From assembly GCF_002796605.1 (NCBI RefSeq), contig NZ_CP024923.1, positions 2,108,001 through 2,172,000 of the forward strand: a stretch of DNA of 64,000 bases. Direction: 5' to 3'. Below are positions 26,806 to 35,265 of the stretch, in pieces. The stretch's first letter is position 1, and each line of letters starts with the position of its first letter. Below the pieces are notes generated by a model. The model was not told where the DNA came from. It worked only from the letters and a program-made list of their open reading frames with translations, and made no database searches. Both the position numbers and the translations under genes were made by a program. The stretch is from Sphingomonas psychrotolerans. GTDB taxonomy: Bacteria > Pseudomonadota > Alphaproteobacteria > Sphingomonadales > Sphingomonadaceae.

Positions 26806-28392
26806 TCAGCTCTTTGGCGCGCGGCACTCGAAGCTGTCGGGTCTGGTCGGGTCACCGCCTACATGATGCGGATAGCTCGGGTGCGGGCACATCGGCCGTT
26901 CTTCCTTCGCGGGTCCGCGGCGCGAGGCCAGCACTGCGCCAGGCGCCCTGCCCTTCTCGACCCAGTCGACCACCGGCCCGAGCAGATCGAAATTGTCGAA
27001 TGCATTGCCGCCCCCGCAATGCCCCATGCCGGGCACCATGTAGAAACGGCTTGCGGCGTCCCATGCCGGGCCGTTCGTCACCCGGGCGCGCTGCCAATAG
27101 TTCCATGTCGCAAGTGCGGAAAACCAGGCGTCGCTGACGCCGTGATAGAACAGGATCTTCCCGCCGCGCCCGAGGAACGTGTTCAGGTTGGTCCAGACAT
27201 GTGTGTCGGTCAGACGCTGGGCCGCGTTGGCTCGGATTGCCTGGAGACGCGCATCGAGATCGATCGTCAGTTCGCGCGGCGCCGGACCGAACACGCCTGG
27301 TGCACCAGTTGGAAGATAACCTCCCGCATCGACGATACCCGTATCATAAGGAACCGGTGTGTAGACCGGGTAGCCCGCCGCGTCCTTTGGCCCGGCAAAG
27401 GCGCGATCCAGCGCCGAGACCTGTGCCTTGCTCAGACACCCCTCAGCCTTGCCTGTCTTGCACCGCAATCGGGCGGGCTGGAAACGGCATTGGGCCTGGT
27501 TCATGATCATTCCGTCGGCGAGCCCGTCCAGCGCATCGCACTGATCGAGCATGCCCTTGAGGATCAGCTTGCGATCCGAAGATGGAAAGATTTGCGGGAC
27601 GATCGCCAGCCCGTCCTTATCGCGCGGCGCGGCCTGATTGAACTGCACCGCGGACCAGGCGATCGCCAGATTGGAGTCGCCGGTACGCATCGCCGGCGCG
27701 CCGACGACGATCCCGTCGAACAATTCGGGGTAGCGCTGCGATGCCAGCATCCCTTCGCGCCCGCCAGTCGAGCAGCCGGCCATGTAGCTGTGCCCGATCG
27801 GCTTCCCATAGTATCCGGTAGTGATCGCTTTGCCGACAATGGTCACGGTGCGCACCGATGCCTCGGCGAAGTCCAGCGCTGCGCGCTGATCGGCCATGAA
27901 GCTCGCGTCGAATACCGCGCCCTTGTGCCCGCTATCGTGGCTGATGACGGCGAAGCCGCGCGCAAGCGCCGGCACATCGCCGGCGGCGACATTGCCCAGC
28001 GGTGGCGCGACGCTGCCGTTGAGCCCCCCGCCCCCCTGTAACAGGAAACGCCCACTCCATTGGTCCGGCAGCGCAATTGCGAAACCAATGCCATAGGCTT
28101 TGCCCTCGGCACCCATGCGAGCGTTGATCATGCCCTCGATGCGACAATGCGCGGGAATGCCCGACGCGAACGACCGACCCGATCCGCTGGAAACGGTTCC
28201 GGGCGCTGCCGCGTCAACATGTACGGCCGAGATGATCTGAACATCGTCGCCAAATTCCCGCGCCACCAACGCTGAGCAGCGGGCGACGACACGCGCCTCG
28301 ATGCCAGACGCGTCGTAGACTCCATGGCCGCTATCGGGTGCTGCCGCCGACGTCAGCAACAGCGCGCCGAGACTCAAGCGAGCGATCTGCAT
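26806..28392 (-). CDS. Tannase/feruloyl esterase family alpha/beta hydrolase, secreted
   Basis: A 528-residue protein with an N-terminal signal peptide (RLSLGALLLTSAAAP). The tannase/feruloyl esterase fold is shown by GRFLLQGGGGLNGSVAPPLG (oxyanion region), the nucleophile elbow SYMAGCSTGGREGMLASQRY, which has Ser between paired Cys and Gly residues, FPSSDRKLILKGMLDQCDAL, and the C-terminal catalytic His in MVPGMGHCGGGNAFDNFDLL. These enzymes release phenolic acids from plant polymers or gallate esters in the periplasm or outside the cell. GGAGG lies 7 bases before the ATG. It is a single gene; the adjacent sugar-uptake locus hints at plant polysaccharide use. Confidence 0.9.
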   Translation of the reverse strand: MQIARLSLGALLLTSAAAPDSGHGVYDASGIEARVVARCSALVAREFGDDVQIISAVHVDAAAPGTVSSGSGRSFASGIPAHCRIEGMINARMGAEGKAYGIGFAIALPDQWSGRFLLQGGGGLNGSVAPPLGNVAAGDVPALARGFAVISHDSGHKGAVFDASFMADQRAALDFAEASVRTVTIVGKAITTGYYGKPIGHSYMAGCSTGGREGMLASQRYPELFDGIVVGAPAMRTGDSNLAIAWSAVQFNQAAPRDKDGLAIVPQIFPSSDRKLILKGMLDQCDALDGLADGMIMNQAQCRFQPARLRCKTGKAEGCLSKAQVSALDRAFAGPKDAAGYPVYTPVPYDTGIVDAGGYLPTGAPGVFGPAPRELTIDLDARLQAIRANAAQRLTDTHVWTNLNTFLGRGGKILFYHGVSDAWFSALATWNYWQRARVTNGPAWDAASRFYMVPGMGHCGGGNAFDNFDLLGPVVDWVEKGRAPGAVLASRRGPAKEERPMCPHPSYPHHVGGDPTRPDSFECRAPKS

Positions 28393-28516
28393 GTTTTATC
28401 CTCCCCTCGCGCGAAACGATACGCACCATGTCCTGCAACCGTCCCTGCATCAGCATCGAGGAAAATCGGGCCATATCGCGACGATAGTGCGACGGCTTAC
28501 CAAGACAAGCGCGGTC

Positions 28517-28750
28517 TATGCGCCAGCGCAAATCGTACGCGACGCGAGGGCGTACGACGTCAAGATTCGGCCGATCGATGTGAATACCGGTCGCTGGGAT
28601 TGCACGCTCGAGGGCGCGAACGGCGAGTATAAGGCGGTCCGGCTCGGCCTGCGGATGGTGCGCGATCTGCCCAACGCGGATGGGGCCGCGATCGTAGCCG
28701 CGCGGAGCGATACGCCCTATGCGTCGCTGGAGGAGATCCAGCGTGGGTGA
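28517..28750 (+). pseudogene. dnaE2: Remnant of error-prone DNA polymerase DnaE2 (ImuC)
   Basis: A 78-codon in-frame stretch matching the C-terminal third of DnaE2/ImuC: YAPAQIVRDARAYDVKIRPI, DVNTGRWDCTLE, AVRLGLRMVRDLPNADGAAI and VAARSDTPYASLEEIQRG, then a stop. In the intact polymerase (about 1100 residues) this block follows the catalytic PHP and polymerase domains and continues into an OB domain. Both flanks are missing. The preceding codons in this frame (before 28517) are unrelated. It is therefore a fragment left by deletion or recombination; a functional dnaE2 may exist elsewhere. Confidence 0.8.
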
Positions 28751-28835
28751 CTTTGGCGGCTAGTCCGACGCGATATCCACTCCTGGCGGCGGCTATGCGC
28801 GCTCGTGTTAAGTTACGCCTGCGCTGCCGTAGTCG

Positions 28836-31523
28836 TCAGAAGTTCACCCGGACGCCGAGCGCGTAGCGGGGGCCATAAGTCTCGTAGGAGATCGTCCGCT
28901 CCTCGAAGACCGAATAAAGGAAGGTCTTCTCATTGAAGAGGTTGAGCCCCTGCGCAAACAGGGTGAGCCGGTCGTTCAACGCGAAGTTGATGCTGGCATC
29001 CCAGATCCCGTAGGCCGCGACGTTGACAGGCTGACCGCGATTGCCTTGGGCGGTCTGCTCGTACGCCTCGCGGTGGTTGTAGGCGAGCCGCATCTGCAGC
29101 GGCCCCTTTTCGTAGAAGCCGACGACGTTGTACGTGTTGCCCTCGTCCCCCACAAAGCTGACATTCCCCTGCAAGCCCAGGCCGTCGAACGGCGCCGGCA
29201 GTCCGGTGAAGGTGTACTGGCCCGACAGTTCCAGGCCGCGGATCCGGTCATCGCCCACATTTTCCGGGCGGGTCCGTCGGAAATCGAGGCCGAGAACCTG
29301 AATGGTGGTGGTGACCGACTCGCTCAGATTCTTCAGATCCTTCTGGAACACGGCCACGCTCAGATAGCTCGAACGGTCGATGTACCAGGTCAGCGCCGCA
29401 TCGTAATTCCACCCCACCATCGGCTGAAGGTCAGGATTGCCGTCGGTGATCGCGCGCTCGCGCGGCCGCGGGTTGATGTTTCGGATGAGCAGAAGATCGC
29501 TCAGTGTCGCGCGCGTGAGCGTCTTCGCCACCGCGGCTTGGAATACCAGGTTCCTTACTACGTCGATCTTGAAATTGGCGCTCGGCAGCCACTCGCTATA
29601 CGACCCCTTTTCGGTCAGCGGCTGCGGCGCGGACAGGTTGACGATCGGGTCCAATCCCGGCGGCGTGGTGATGCTGAGGATTTCCTGCCCGAACCCGCGC
29701 GAGGTGACGTCGGTGCGCGTGTAGCGCAGGCCGATATTTCCCGACCAGTTGCGTGCGCCCAAGCTGCCCCCAAGCGACGCCTGGAGGAAGCCGCCGATCG
29801 TGCGCTCCTGCGCCGAGCCGCTGTTGCTGGGTATCAGCGCAACATCCAGGCTGCCGCCGTTCGCTGCCAATGCGGCGCGCGTGGCAGTGGGATTCGCCGT
29901 CGCGGCGATCGCGGCATCGGTGAGCAGATAGGCCGCGATCTCTCGCGCGCTGTAGGCAGGGAAGCCGCTCGGGAACATGTCGATGCCGAGGAAATCGCTC
30001 GCGTCCGCCGGCTCGCCGAACACGCTTTGCGGCACCGGGATGCCGCCAAACACGCTCTGCAGCCCATCCGGCGTCTTGTAGGAGAAGCGCTGCTTCTTGC
30101 GATCAGAATAGTTGAAGCCGGCCGTGATCCGACGCAGCGGCCCGGCCTCGGCCTCATATTTGAGCTGCGAGTTGATCTGGTAGATCTCGTCCGAAATGCT
30201 GACGCCTTCGAACGTGATGTAACCCAGCCGTGCGTTCGAGGTGTCGAGGAAATTGCCCAACCCTGAATAGACGGGGAGACCGTCCTGTAGCTGCATCTGC
30301 ACCGCCGCAGCCGAATAGCCGGGCGCAGCCAGGTTGCTTTCGAACCATGCCTGGTTCCCGCCGGTGTCGTCGGTCGCCTTGGACCAGGACACGTCGAGGA
30401 ATGCCGACAGCGGGCCATCGGGCTTCCATTCCAGATTGCCGCCAACCTGGTAGGTTTCGGCGAGGCGGGGACGAATCTGATTGGTGATCATGGGCCCGGA
30501 GGCAATGCCGGTATAGCTCGTAAGAGTGTTGTTCGCGTCGACCGTCCCGGCGCGGACGTCGCCGGGTCCGCCATAGACGAAGAACACCTTGTTATCGTCG
30601 TTGACGTCGAGCTTCGAATAGAGCCCGTCGACCGTGAATGTCAGCGCATCCGATAGCTTGGCTTGACCGCTGAGCAGCCCGGAAATGCGTTTGCGGCTGG
30701 TCGAGTTGGCGCCATATTCGACATAGGTCGGAAGCGAGACGCCGGTATATTCGGGCGTGCCATCGCGGTTGAAGTCGAGGCTCTGATTGGCTTCCCAACC
30801 ATCGGTGAAGATGCGGCGGCCCTCGATCTTGCGATCGATGTAGGAGAAGGCGGCGAGAATGCCGAGACCGCCATCGGCGAAGGTGGTGCTGAACAGGCCC
30901 GACGCCTGAGGCGAGACCTTTCCGCGCAGCTTGTCATAATTGCCTTGGGCTGAAAGGACGAGCTTGGTTCCCAGATCGAACGGTCGTGCGGTGTACATGT
31001 CCACGGTGGAGGCGATGCCGCCCTCGACCTGCGCGGCGGTTGGAGTCTTGGAGACATCGACGCGATTGATCAGTTCGGCCGGCAGGATGTCGAAGCTGAA
31101 CTCGCGGCCCTGATTCTCGGTTGCGAGAATACGGCCATTGTAGAGCGCGGTGCTGAACGCGGGGCCGAGGCCGCGCACGGTGATGAACTGTCCCTCGCCA
31201 TTGTCGCGCGAGATGGTGACGCCTGGGATGCGCTGGATCGCCTCGGCGATGTTCTGGTCGGGCAATTTGCCGATATCGTCGGCGACGATTGAATCGACGA
31301 TATTGTCGGCCGACCGCTTGATGTCTGTCGCGCGCCGCAGGCTCTCGCGCAGCCCCGTGACCACGATGTCATCCTCGCTTTGGCTCGCTGCGTCGCCGGT
31401 CTGCGCGGCAGGACCGTTGCTCTGGCTGTCTTCCAGCGCCTGTGCGCCGGCAGGTGCCGCAGCGATCAGGATCGTTGCCATGGCGGTCATGCCGATCAGG
31501 CGGAATCGTTCCGGGGCTTTCAT
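28836..31523 (-). CDS. TonB-dependent receptor, TIGR01782 type
   Basis: An 895-residue outer membrane receptor of the Xanthomonas/Caulobacter class linked to carbohydrate uptake. It has a signal peptide (MTAMATILIAAAPAGAQA), a TonB box region (DDIVVTGLRESLRRATDIKR), a plug (PDQNIAEAIQRIPGVTISRD, GQFITVRGLGPAFSTALYNG), and a barrel ending in YALGVRVNF. There is no STN domain. The ATG at 31523 was chosen because AGAGGAGG lies 9 bases upstream; the frame extends to 31595. A LacI-type operator-like palindrome lies at 31596-31609, about 70 bp before the start. Paired with the ABC importer and LacI gene upstream, it probably imports an oligosaccharide. Confidence 0.94.
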   Translation of the reverse strand: MKAPERFRLIGMTAMATILIAAAPAGAQALEDSQSNGPAAQTGDAASQSEDDIVVTGLRESLRRATDIKRSADNIVDSIVADDIGKLPDQNIAEAIQRIPGVTISRDNGEGQFITVRGLGPAFSTALYNGRILATENQGREFSFDILPAELINRVDVSKTPTAAQVEGGIASTVDMYTARPFDLGTKLVLSAQGNYDKLRGKVSPQASGLFSTTFADGGLGILAAFSYIDRKIEGRRIFTDGWEANQSLDFNRDGTPEYTGVSLPTYVEYGANSTSRKRISGLLSGQAKLSDALTFTVDGLYSKLDVNDDNKVFFVYGGPGDVRAGTVDANNTLTSYTGIASGPMITNQIRPRLAETYQVGGNLEWKPDGPLSAFLDVSWSKATDDTGGNQAWFESNLAAPGYSAAAVQMQLQDGLPVYSGLGNFLDTSNARLGYITFEGVSISDEIYQINSQLKYEAEAGPLRRITAGFNYSDRKKQRFSYKTPDGLQSVFGGIPVPQSVFGEPADASDFLGIDMFPSGFPAYSAREIAAYLLTDAAIAATANPTATRAALAANGGSLDVALIPSNSGSAQERTIGGFLQASLGGSLGARNWSGNIGLRYTRTDVTSRGFGQEILSITTPPGLDPIVNLSAPQPLTEKGSYSEWLPSANFKIDVVRNLVFQAAVAKTLTRATLSDLLLIRNINPRPRERAITDGNPDLQPMVGWNYDAALTWYIDRSSYLSVAVFQKDLKNLSESVTTTIQVLGLDFRRTRPENVGDDRIRGLELSGQYTFTGLPAPFDGLGLQGNVSFVGDEGNTYNVVGFYEKGPLQMRLAYNHREAYEQTAQGNRGQPVNVAAYGIWDASINFALNDRLTLFAQGLNLFNEKTFLYSVFEERTISYETYGPRYALGVRVNF

Positions 31524-31595
31524 GGGGCGCATCCTCCTCTGCTCCGCTGTGGCGCTGCCCATCTGTGCGAGCATTCGAGCCACGGGATACTTCAC

Positions 31596-31609
31596 GTTTA
31601 ACGATCAAC
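31596..31609. promoter_or_regulatory. Putative LacI-family operator upstream of TonB receptor
   Basis: The 14-bp sequence GTTTAACGATCAAC fits the palindrome GTTNANCGNTNAAC, centred on CG as LacI-family operators usually are. Its reverse strand, GTTGATCGTTAAAC, matches the second site at 33882-33895 (GTTTATCGTTTAAC) at 12 of 14 positions. It sits between the ATPase gene and the receptor gene start. Binding by the adjacent LacI protein is inference. Confidence 0.6.
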
Positions 31610-31653
31610 CTAAATCAAGCAAGTTGCGAAAACAGGTCGCCGTGACCTCGCGC

Positions 31654-32745
31654 TCAGGTGTCCAGGGTCGTGATCGCGTTGCCGTCCGCGTCGAACAGCA
31701 GGAGCCGCGCGGGATCAATATAGATCGTCAGCCGTCCGGGCGTGCGGACATCTTGATGACCTTCGAGCCTCGCGCGGAACTCGGCGCCGTGATCCAGATG
31801 CCCGTACACGAAGGTCGAGTGACCGAGTGCCTCGATCGCCTCGACTTCGAGCTCAAGCGCGAAGCCATCCGCAACCGGATCGCTGCGGACATGTTCAGGC
31901 CGCAGCCCGACCGTCGTGCGGTCGCCCATGCGCAGCCCGCTGCATCGCTTCGCGAACCGCGTGCCGCCCGCCAGCTCGAACAGCCCCGCCCTCCCCTGCT
32001 GCTCGATCAAAGTCGCCTCGAGCAGGTTGATGCGCGGGCTGCCGATGAAGGCGGCGGTGAAGAGGTTCGCCGGGCGGTCGTAGATTTCGAGCGGCGTGCC
32101 GACTTGCGATATGCGCCCCTGGTCGAGCACAACCAGCCGATCGGCAAGGGTCATCGCCTCGACCTGGTCATGCGTGACGTAGATCATCGTGCTGCCCAGC
32201 CGCTTGTGGAGCCGCGAGAGCTCGTGCCGCATCCGTACCCGCAGATCGGCGTCAAGGTTCGACAGCGGCTCGTCGAACAGGAAGAGCGTGGGATTGCGGA
32301 CGATGGCGCGGCCGATCGCCACACGCTGCCGCTGTCCGCCCGAAAGCTGGTGCGGGAGCCGATCGAGCAGTTCGTCGAGCTCGAGGATCGTCGCCGCGCG
32401 ATTGACCTGCGCCGCGATCGCGGCGCGCGGCGTCCTCATGTTGCGCAGGCCGAAGCTCAAATTCTCGCGCACGGTCATGTGCGGATAGAGCGCGTAGGAC
32501 TGGAAAACCATCGCCACGCCGCGCGCCGCGGCCGGCGCATAGGTGACGTCGCGCTCGCCGATCCGGATGGTGCCGGCCGACACGTCCTCCAGCCCTGCGA
32601 TCATGCGCAACACCGTCGACTTGCCGCAGCCCGACGAGCCGACCAGGACGACGAACTCGCCCGCCGCGACTTCCAGATCGATCCCGCGGATCGTCTCGAC
32701 GCCGTCGTAGCTCTTGCCAACGCCTGCCAGGACCAATGCTGTCAT
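31654..32745 (-). CDS. Sugar ABC transporter ATP-binding protein (MalK/UgpC type)
   Basis: A 363-residue cytoplasmic ATPase powering an ABC importer. Walker A is GSSGCGKST, the Q-loop VFQSYALYPHMTVRENLSFG, the signature LSGGQRQRVAIGRA, Walker B LFLFDEPLSNLD and the switch VTHDQVEAMTLADR. A C-terminal regulatory OB/TOBE domain (residues about 240-363, with GLRPEHVRSDPVADG) marks the MalK/UgpC carbohydrate subclass. Its start overlaps the lacI stop by 4 bases. It is encoded apart from, and divergent to, its probable permease partners at 36545-38274. Confidence 0.94.
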   Translation of the reverse strand: MTALVLAGVGKSYDGVETIRGIDLEVAAGEFVVLVGSSGCGKSTVLRMIAGLEDVSAGTIRIGERDVTYAPAAARGVAMVFQSYALYPHMTVRENLSFGLRNMRTPRAAIAAQVNRAATILELDELLDRLPHQLSGGQRQRVAIGRAIVRNPTLFLFDEPLSNLDADLRVRMRHELSRLHKRLGSTMIYVTHDQVEAMTLADRLVVLDQGRISQVGTPLEIYDRPANLFTAAFIGSPRINLLEATLIEQQGRAGLFELAGGTRFAKRCSGLRMGDRTTVGLRPEHVRSDPVADGFALELEVEAIEALGHSTFVYGHLDHGAEFRARLEGHQDVRTPGRLTIYIDPARLLLFDADGNAITTLDT

Positions 32746-33815
32746 TGGTCGCGCGACTCCCAGGCCCGGGCACTGCTTTCGCCAATCACTAGCTCGGCGC
32801 GGATCCAGGCTTTCAGCACGCCCGCACCGCCTTCGCGCATCAGCAGCTCGGCAGCCTTGCGGCCCTTCTCGAAGGCGTTTTGCCGCACTGTCGTGAGGCG
32901 GATTGCCTGGGGCTGGTGCCCAGGCGGGTCGAGTCCGTCAAAACCGGTCACCGAGATATGTTGCGGGACGGCGAGGCCAGCCGCCAGGCAATGGGCGATG
33001 GCGCCGCGCGCCAGCCTGTCCGAGAAGCAGATCAGCGCGGTCAGGTCTGGGCGACGGTGCAGCAACCGTTCCGCCGCCTGCTTTCCGCCGTCCTCGTTGT
33101 TCTGCATTTCACAGACCAATATTCCCTCCAGCGGAACCTGCCCGGCGTCGAATGCCTCCCGGCAGCCCGCGATGCGCTCGTGCACGACATAATTCTCTTC
33201 GGAGAAATTGCGGTCGAGCGACACGATCTCGCCATCGCCTTCCGAACGGGGAAAGGTGACGATTGCTACCCGACGATGACCGAGTGCCAGCAGATGCGCG
33301 GTCACCGCGCGCATCATCTCGCGATCGTTGGTCTGCACGCTGGCGAATTCGGGTGCATCAAAGTCGACCACCACCGTCGGCAGCCCGCGCATTAGCGCTG
33401 CGCGTATCGTCGGGTGGCTCTTGTACGGCGCGTTGAGGATATAGCCGTCGACCATCGCGGTCAGGGTGTCGCGTTGCTCGGGACGACTGTTCTTGAGCGG
33501 GATCAGGACGATGTTCGCGCCCTTTTCCTCGCACACCGAAGAGATGCCGCGCAGGAACGTGATGTCATGTGCGTCGGTAAAGGCGTAACTCAGTGGATCG
33601 TTGAACAGCACGCCGATCGCTCCGCAGCGGCCGGTGCGTAGCGACCGCGCGGTCGGATGGGGACCATCATAATTGACCGAGTGCGCATGCTCGATGATGC
33701 GCTCGCGGAGTTCCCTGGAAACCTTGGCAGGATTGTTGTAAGCATTGGACACCGAAGTCGGGGTCACGCCAAGCGCGGAGGCGATCGACTTGAGGGTGGC
33801 CCGCTTCGCCCGCAC
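32742..33815 (-). CDS. LacI family transcriptional regulator
   Basis: A 357-residue repressor. The N-terminal helix-turn-helix and hinge are TLKSIASALGVTPTSVSNAY and NNPAKVSRELRERIIEHAHS, followed by a periplasmic-binding-protein-like sensor domain (GAIGVLFNDPLSYAFTDAHD; VTGFDGLDPPGHQPQAIRLT). GTG at 33815 is preferred because GGAG lies six bases before it; the TTG at 33827 would add four residues. It is co-transcribed with the ATPase gene and divergent from the importer operon, whose shared promoter region holds an operator-like palindrome. It likely represses the local uptake genes until the sugar is present. Confidence 0.93.
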   Translation of the reverse strand: MRAKRATLKSIASALGVTPTSVSNAYNNPAKVSRELRERIIEHAHSVNYDGPHPTARSLRTGRCGAIGVLFNDPLSYAFTDAHDITFLRGISSVCEEKGANIVLIPLKNSRPEQRDTLTAMVDGYILNAPYKSHPTIRAALMRGLPTVVVDFDAPEFASVQTNDREMMRAVTAHLLALGHRRVAIVTFPRSEGDGEIVSLDRNFSEENYVVHERIAGCREAFDAGQVPLEGILVCEMQNNEDGGKQAAERLLHRRPDLTALICFSDRLARGAIAHCLAAGLAVPQHISVTGFDGLDPPGHQPQAIRLTTVRQNAFEKGRKAAELLMREGGAGVLKAWIRAELVIGESSARAWESRDQ

Positions 33816-33881
33816 CTTTCTCTCCAATATCCTTGCTCTGGCCGAGCCTAGCCCGCCCGATTGACACGCACAACCGCGACT

Positions 33882-33895
33882 GTTTATCGTTTAAC
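33882..33895. promoter_or_regulatory. Putative LacI-family operator in divergent promoter region
   Basis: GTTTATCGTTTAAC fits GTTNANCGNTNAAC (10 of 14 positions are symmetric) and lies between the lacI-like gene and the importer operon, where an autoregulatory operator is expected. It matches the site in front of the TonB receptor at 12 of 14 positions. Confidence 0.6.
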
Positions 33896-33939
33896 AGCCA
33901 CTCGTTATTCGGGGGTTTGAGAGGGGCTATCTGCACCTG

Positions 33940-35265
33940 ATGTTCGGCACGTCCGAAGCCCCGCAAAGCAATGCTAACGCAGTGAGAACCGGCGTGTTTG
34001 CCGGAACTCGCCTCGCCTTTTCCGCGGCGCTCCTGCTGCTCGGCGCCGCTCCCGCGCTTCAGACTACAGCCCAGGCAGCCCTCTCGACCGAGCGCCGCGA
34101 AACCAGGATCACGCTTGACCATTTCGACCATCTCTTCGCCGAGACCAAAGTCGGGGGCAAGCGGGTGGGCGTGCTCAACATCTACAGCGCCGCGCCGGAC
34201 TATCGCTTCGCGATCGAGCCCAACGAAGGTTATGCCTGCGTCGACGACGTGGCGCGCGGAATGCTGCTGCTGGCCGCGGCGCCGAGCGTCAAACCGCTTC
34301 GTCTGCACCAGCTCGATCTCATGGCCCGCTTCGTGCTGCAGATGCAGGCCGATAACGGCTACTTTTACAACTTCATCTGGGCGGACGGGCGGATCAACCG
34401 CGAATACCGGACTTCGCGCGCGGAGCTCAACTGGTGGTCTCTGCGGGCTCTCTGGGGCCTCGAAGCGGCGCTCCAGCGCCTGCCCGCCGGCGGGCCGACG
34501 GCCGATCGCGCGCGGCGCGCCACCGATCGCCTTGTCGCCAATCTGAAGCGCGACTTGGCCGTTGACCGCCGCGCGCTGGTTGACGCCGAAGGCATCGCCG
34601 TCCCGAACTGGCTGCCCTTCGGTTCGGGCGCGGATGCCGCCTCAACCGCCTTGCTCGGACTGATCCCGCATTATCGGCGCACGCGTGACGCGGGCACCCG
34701 CGCGCTAATCGAGCGGCTCGGCGAGGGACTGATGGCGATGCAGGTCGGCGACGCCGCAACCTTCCCCTATGGCGCGCATCTGAGCTGGCGCAACCAGTGG
34801 CATGGCTGGGGCAATGCGCAGGCCTATGCGCTGCTGCGCGCCGGCGAACTGCTCGGCCGGCGCGACTTTCGCGCGAGCGCGTTGCGCGAAATCGATTACT
34901 TCTATCCATACCTGTTAGAGCACGGGATGCTGGCCAGCTTCTCGTTGCGCACAGTGAAGGATCGCACCGAAGCCGTTGAAATACAGCGTTTTCCCCAGAT
35001 CGCTTATGGCATCAGCCCGATGGTTATCGCCGCGATGGAGGCCTATCGACAGACAGGCCGGACGCGCTACCGCGACACCGCGCGTCGTCTGGGGTCGTGG
35101 CTGTCGGGTCGCAACGAGGCGGGCCGCGCGATGTACGATCCGGCGACCGGGCGCGTGCTCGATGGGATCAACGCGCCCCTTTCCGCCAATCTCGATTCAG
35201 GCGCCGAGTCGACGGTCGAGGGGCTGCTCGCTCTGCGCGCGCTCCAGGGAACGCGGCTACCATGA
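33940..35265 (+). CDS. Secreted protein resembling an alpha/alpha-toroid carbohydrate enzyme, unknown
   Basis: A 441-residue protein with an N-terminal signal (RLAFSAALLLLGAAPAL, cleavage near AQAAL). The body is a series of helical repeats with acidic and aromatic residues: EGYACVDDVARGMLLLAAAP, QADNGYFYNFIWADGRINRE, WRNQWHGWGNAQAYALLRAG, SANLDSGAESTVEGLLALRA. This pattern suggests an (alpha/alpha) toroid like many glycosidases and sugar epimerases, but I cannot assign a family. A GTG at 33982 (MRTGVFAGTRLAF) may be the real start. It is the first gene of the operon with the binding protein (ATGA overlap), so it probably processes the oligosaccharide that the importer takes up. Confidence 0.7.
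   Translation: MFGTSEAPQSNANAVRTGVFAGTRLAFSAALLLLGAAPALQTTAQAALSTERRETRITLDHFDHLFAETKVGGKRVGVLNIYSAAPDYRFAIEPNEGYACVDDVARGMLLLAAAPSVKPLRLHQLDLMARFVLQMQADNGYFYNFIWADGRINREYRTSRAELNWWSLRALWGLEAALQRLPAGGPTADRARRATDRLVANLKRDLAVDRRALVDAEGIAVPNWLPFGSGADAASTALLGLIPHYRRTRDAGTRALIERLGEGLMAMQVGDAATFPYGAHLSWRNQWHGWGNAQAYALLRAGELLGRRDFRASALREIDYFYPYLLEHGMLASFSLRTVKDRTEAVEIQRFPQIAYGISPMVIAAMEAYRQTGRTRYRDTARRLGSWLSGRNEAGRAMYDPATGRVLDGINAPLSANLDSGAESTVEGLLALRALQGTRLP

Noticed and set aside
26574..26855. 93-codon minus-strand frame after the tannase gene
   Set aside because: Arg-rich, no recognisable domain, overlaps gene ends on both sides.
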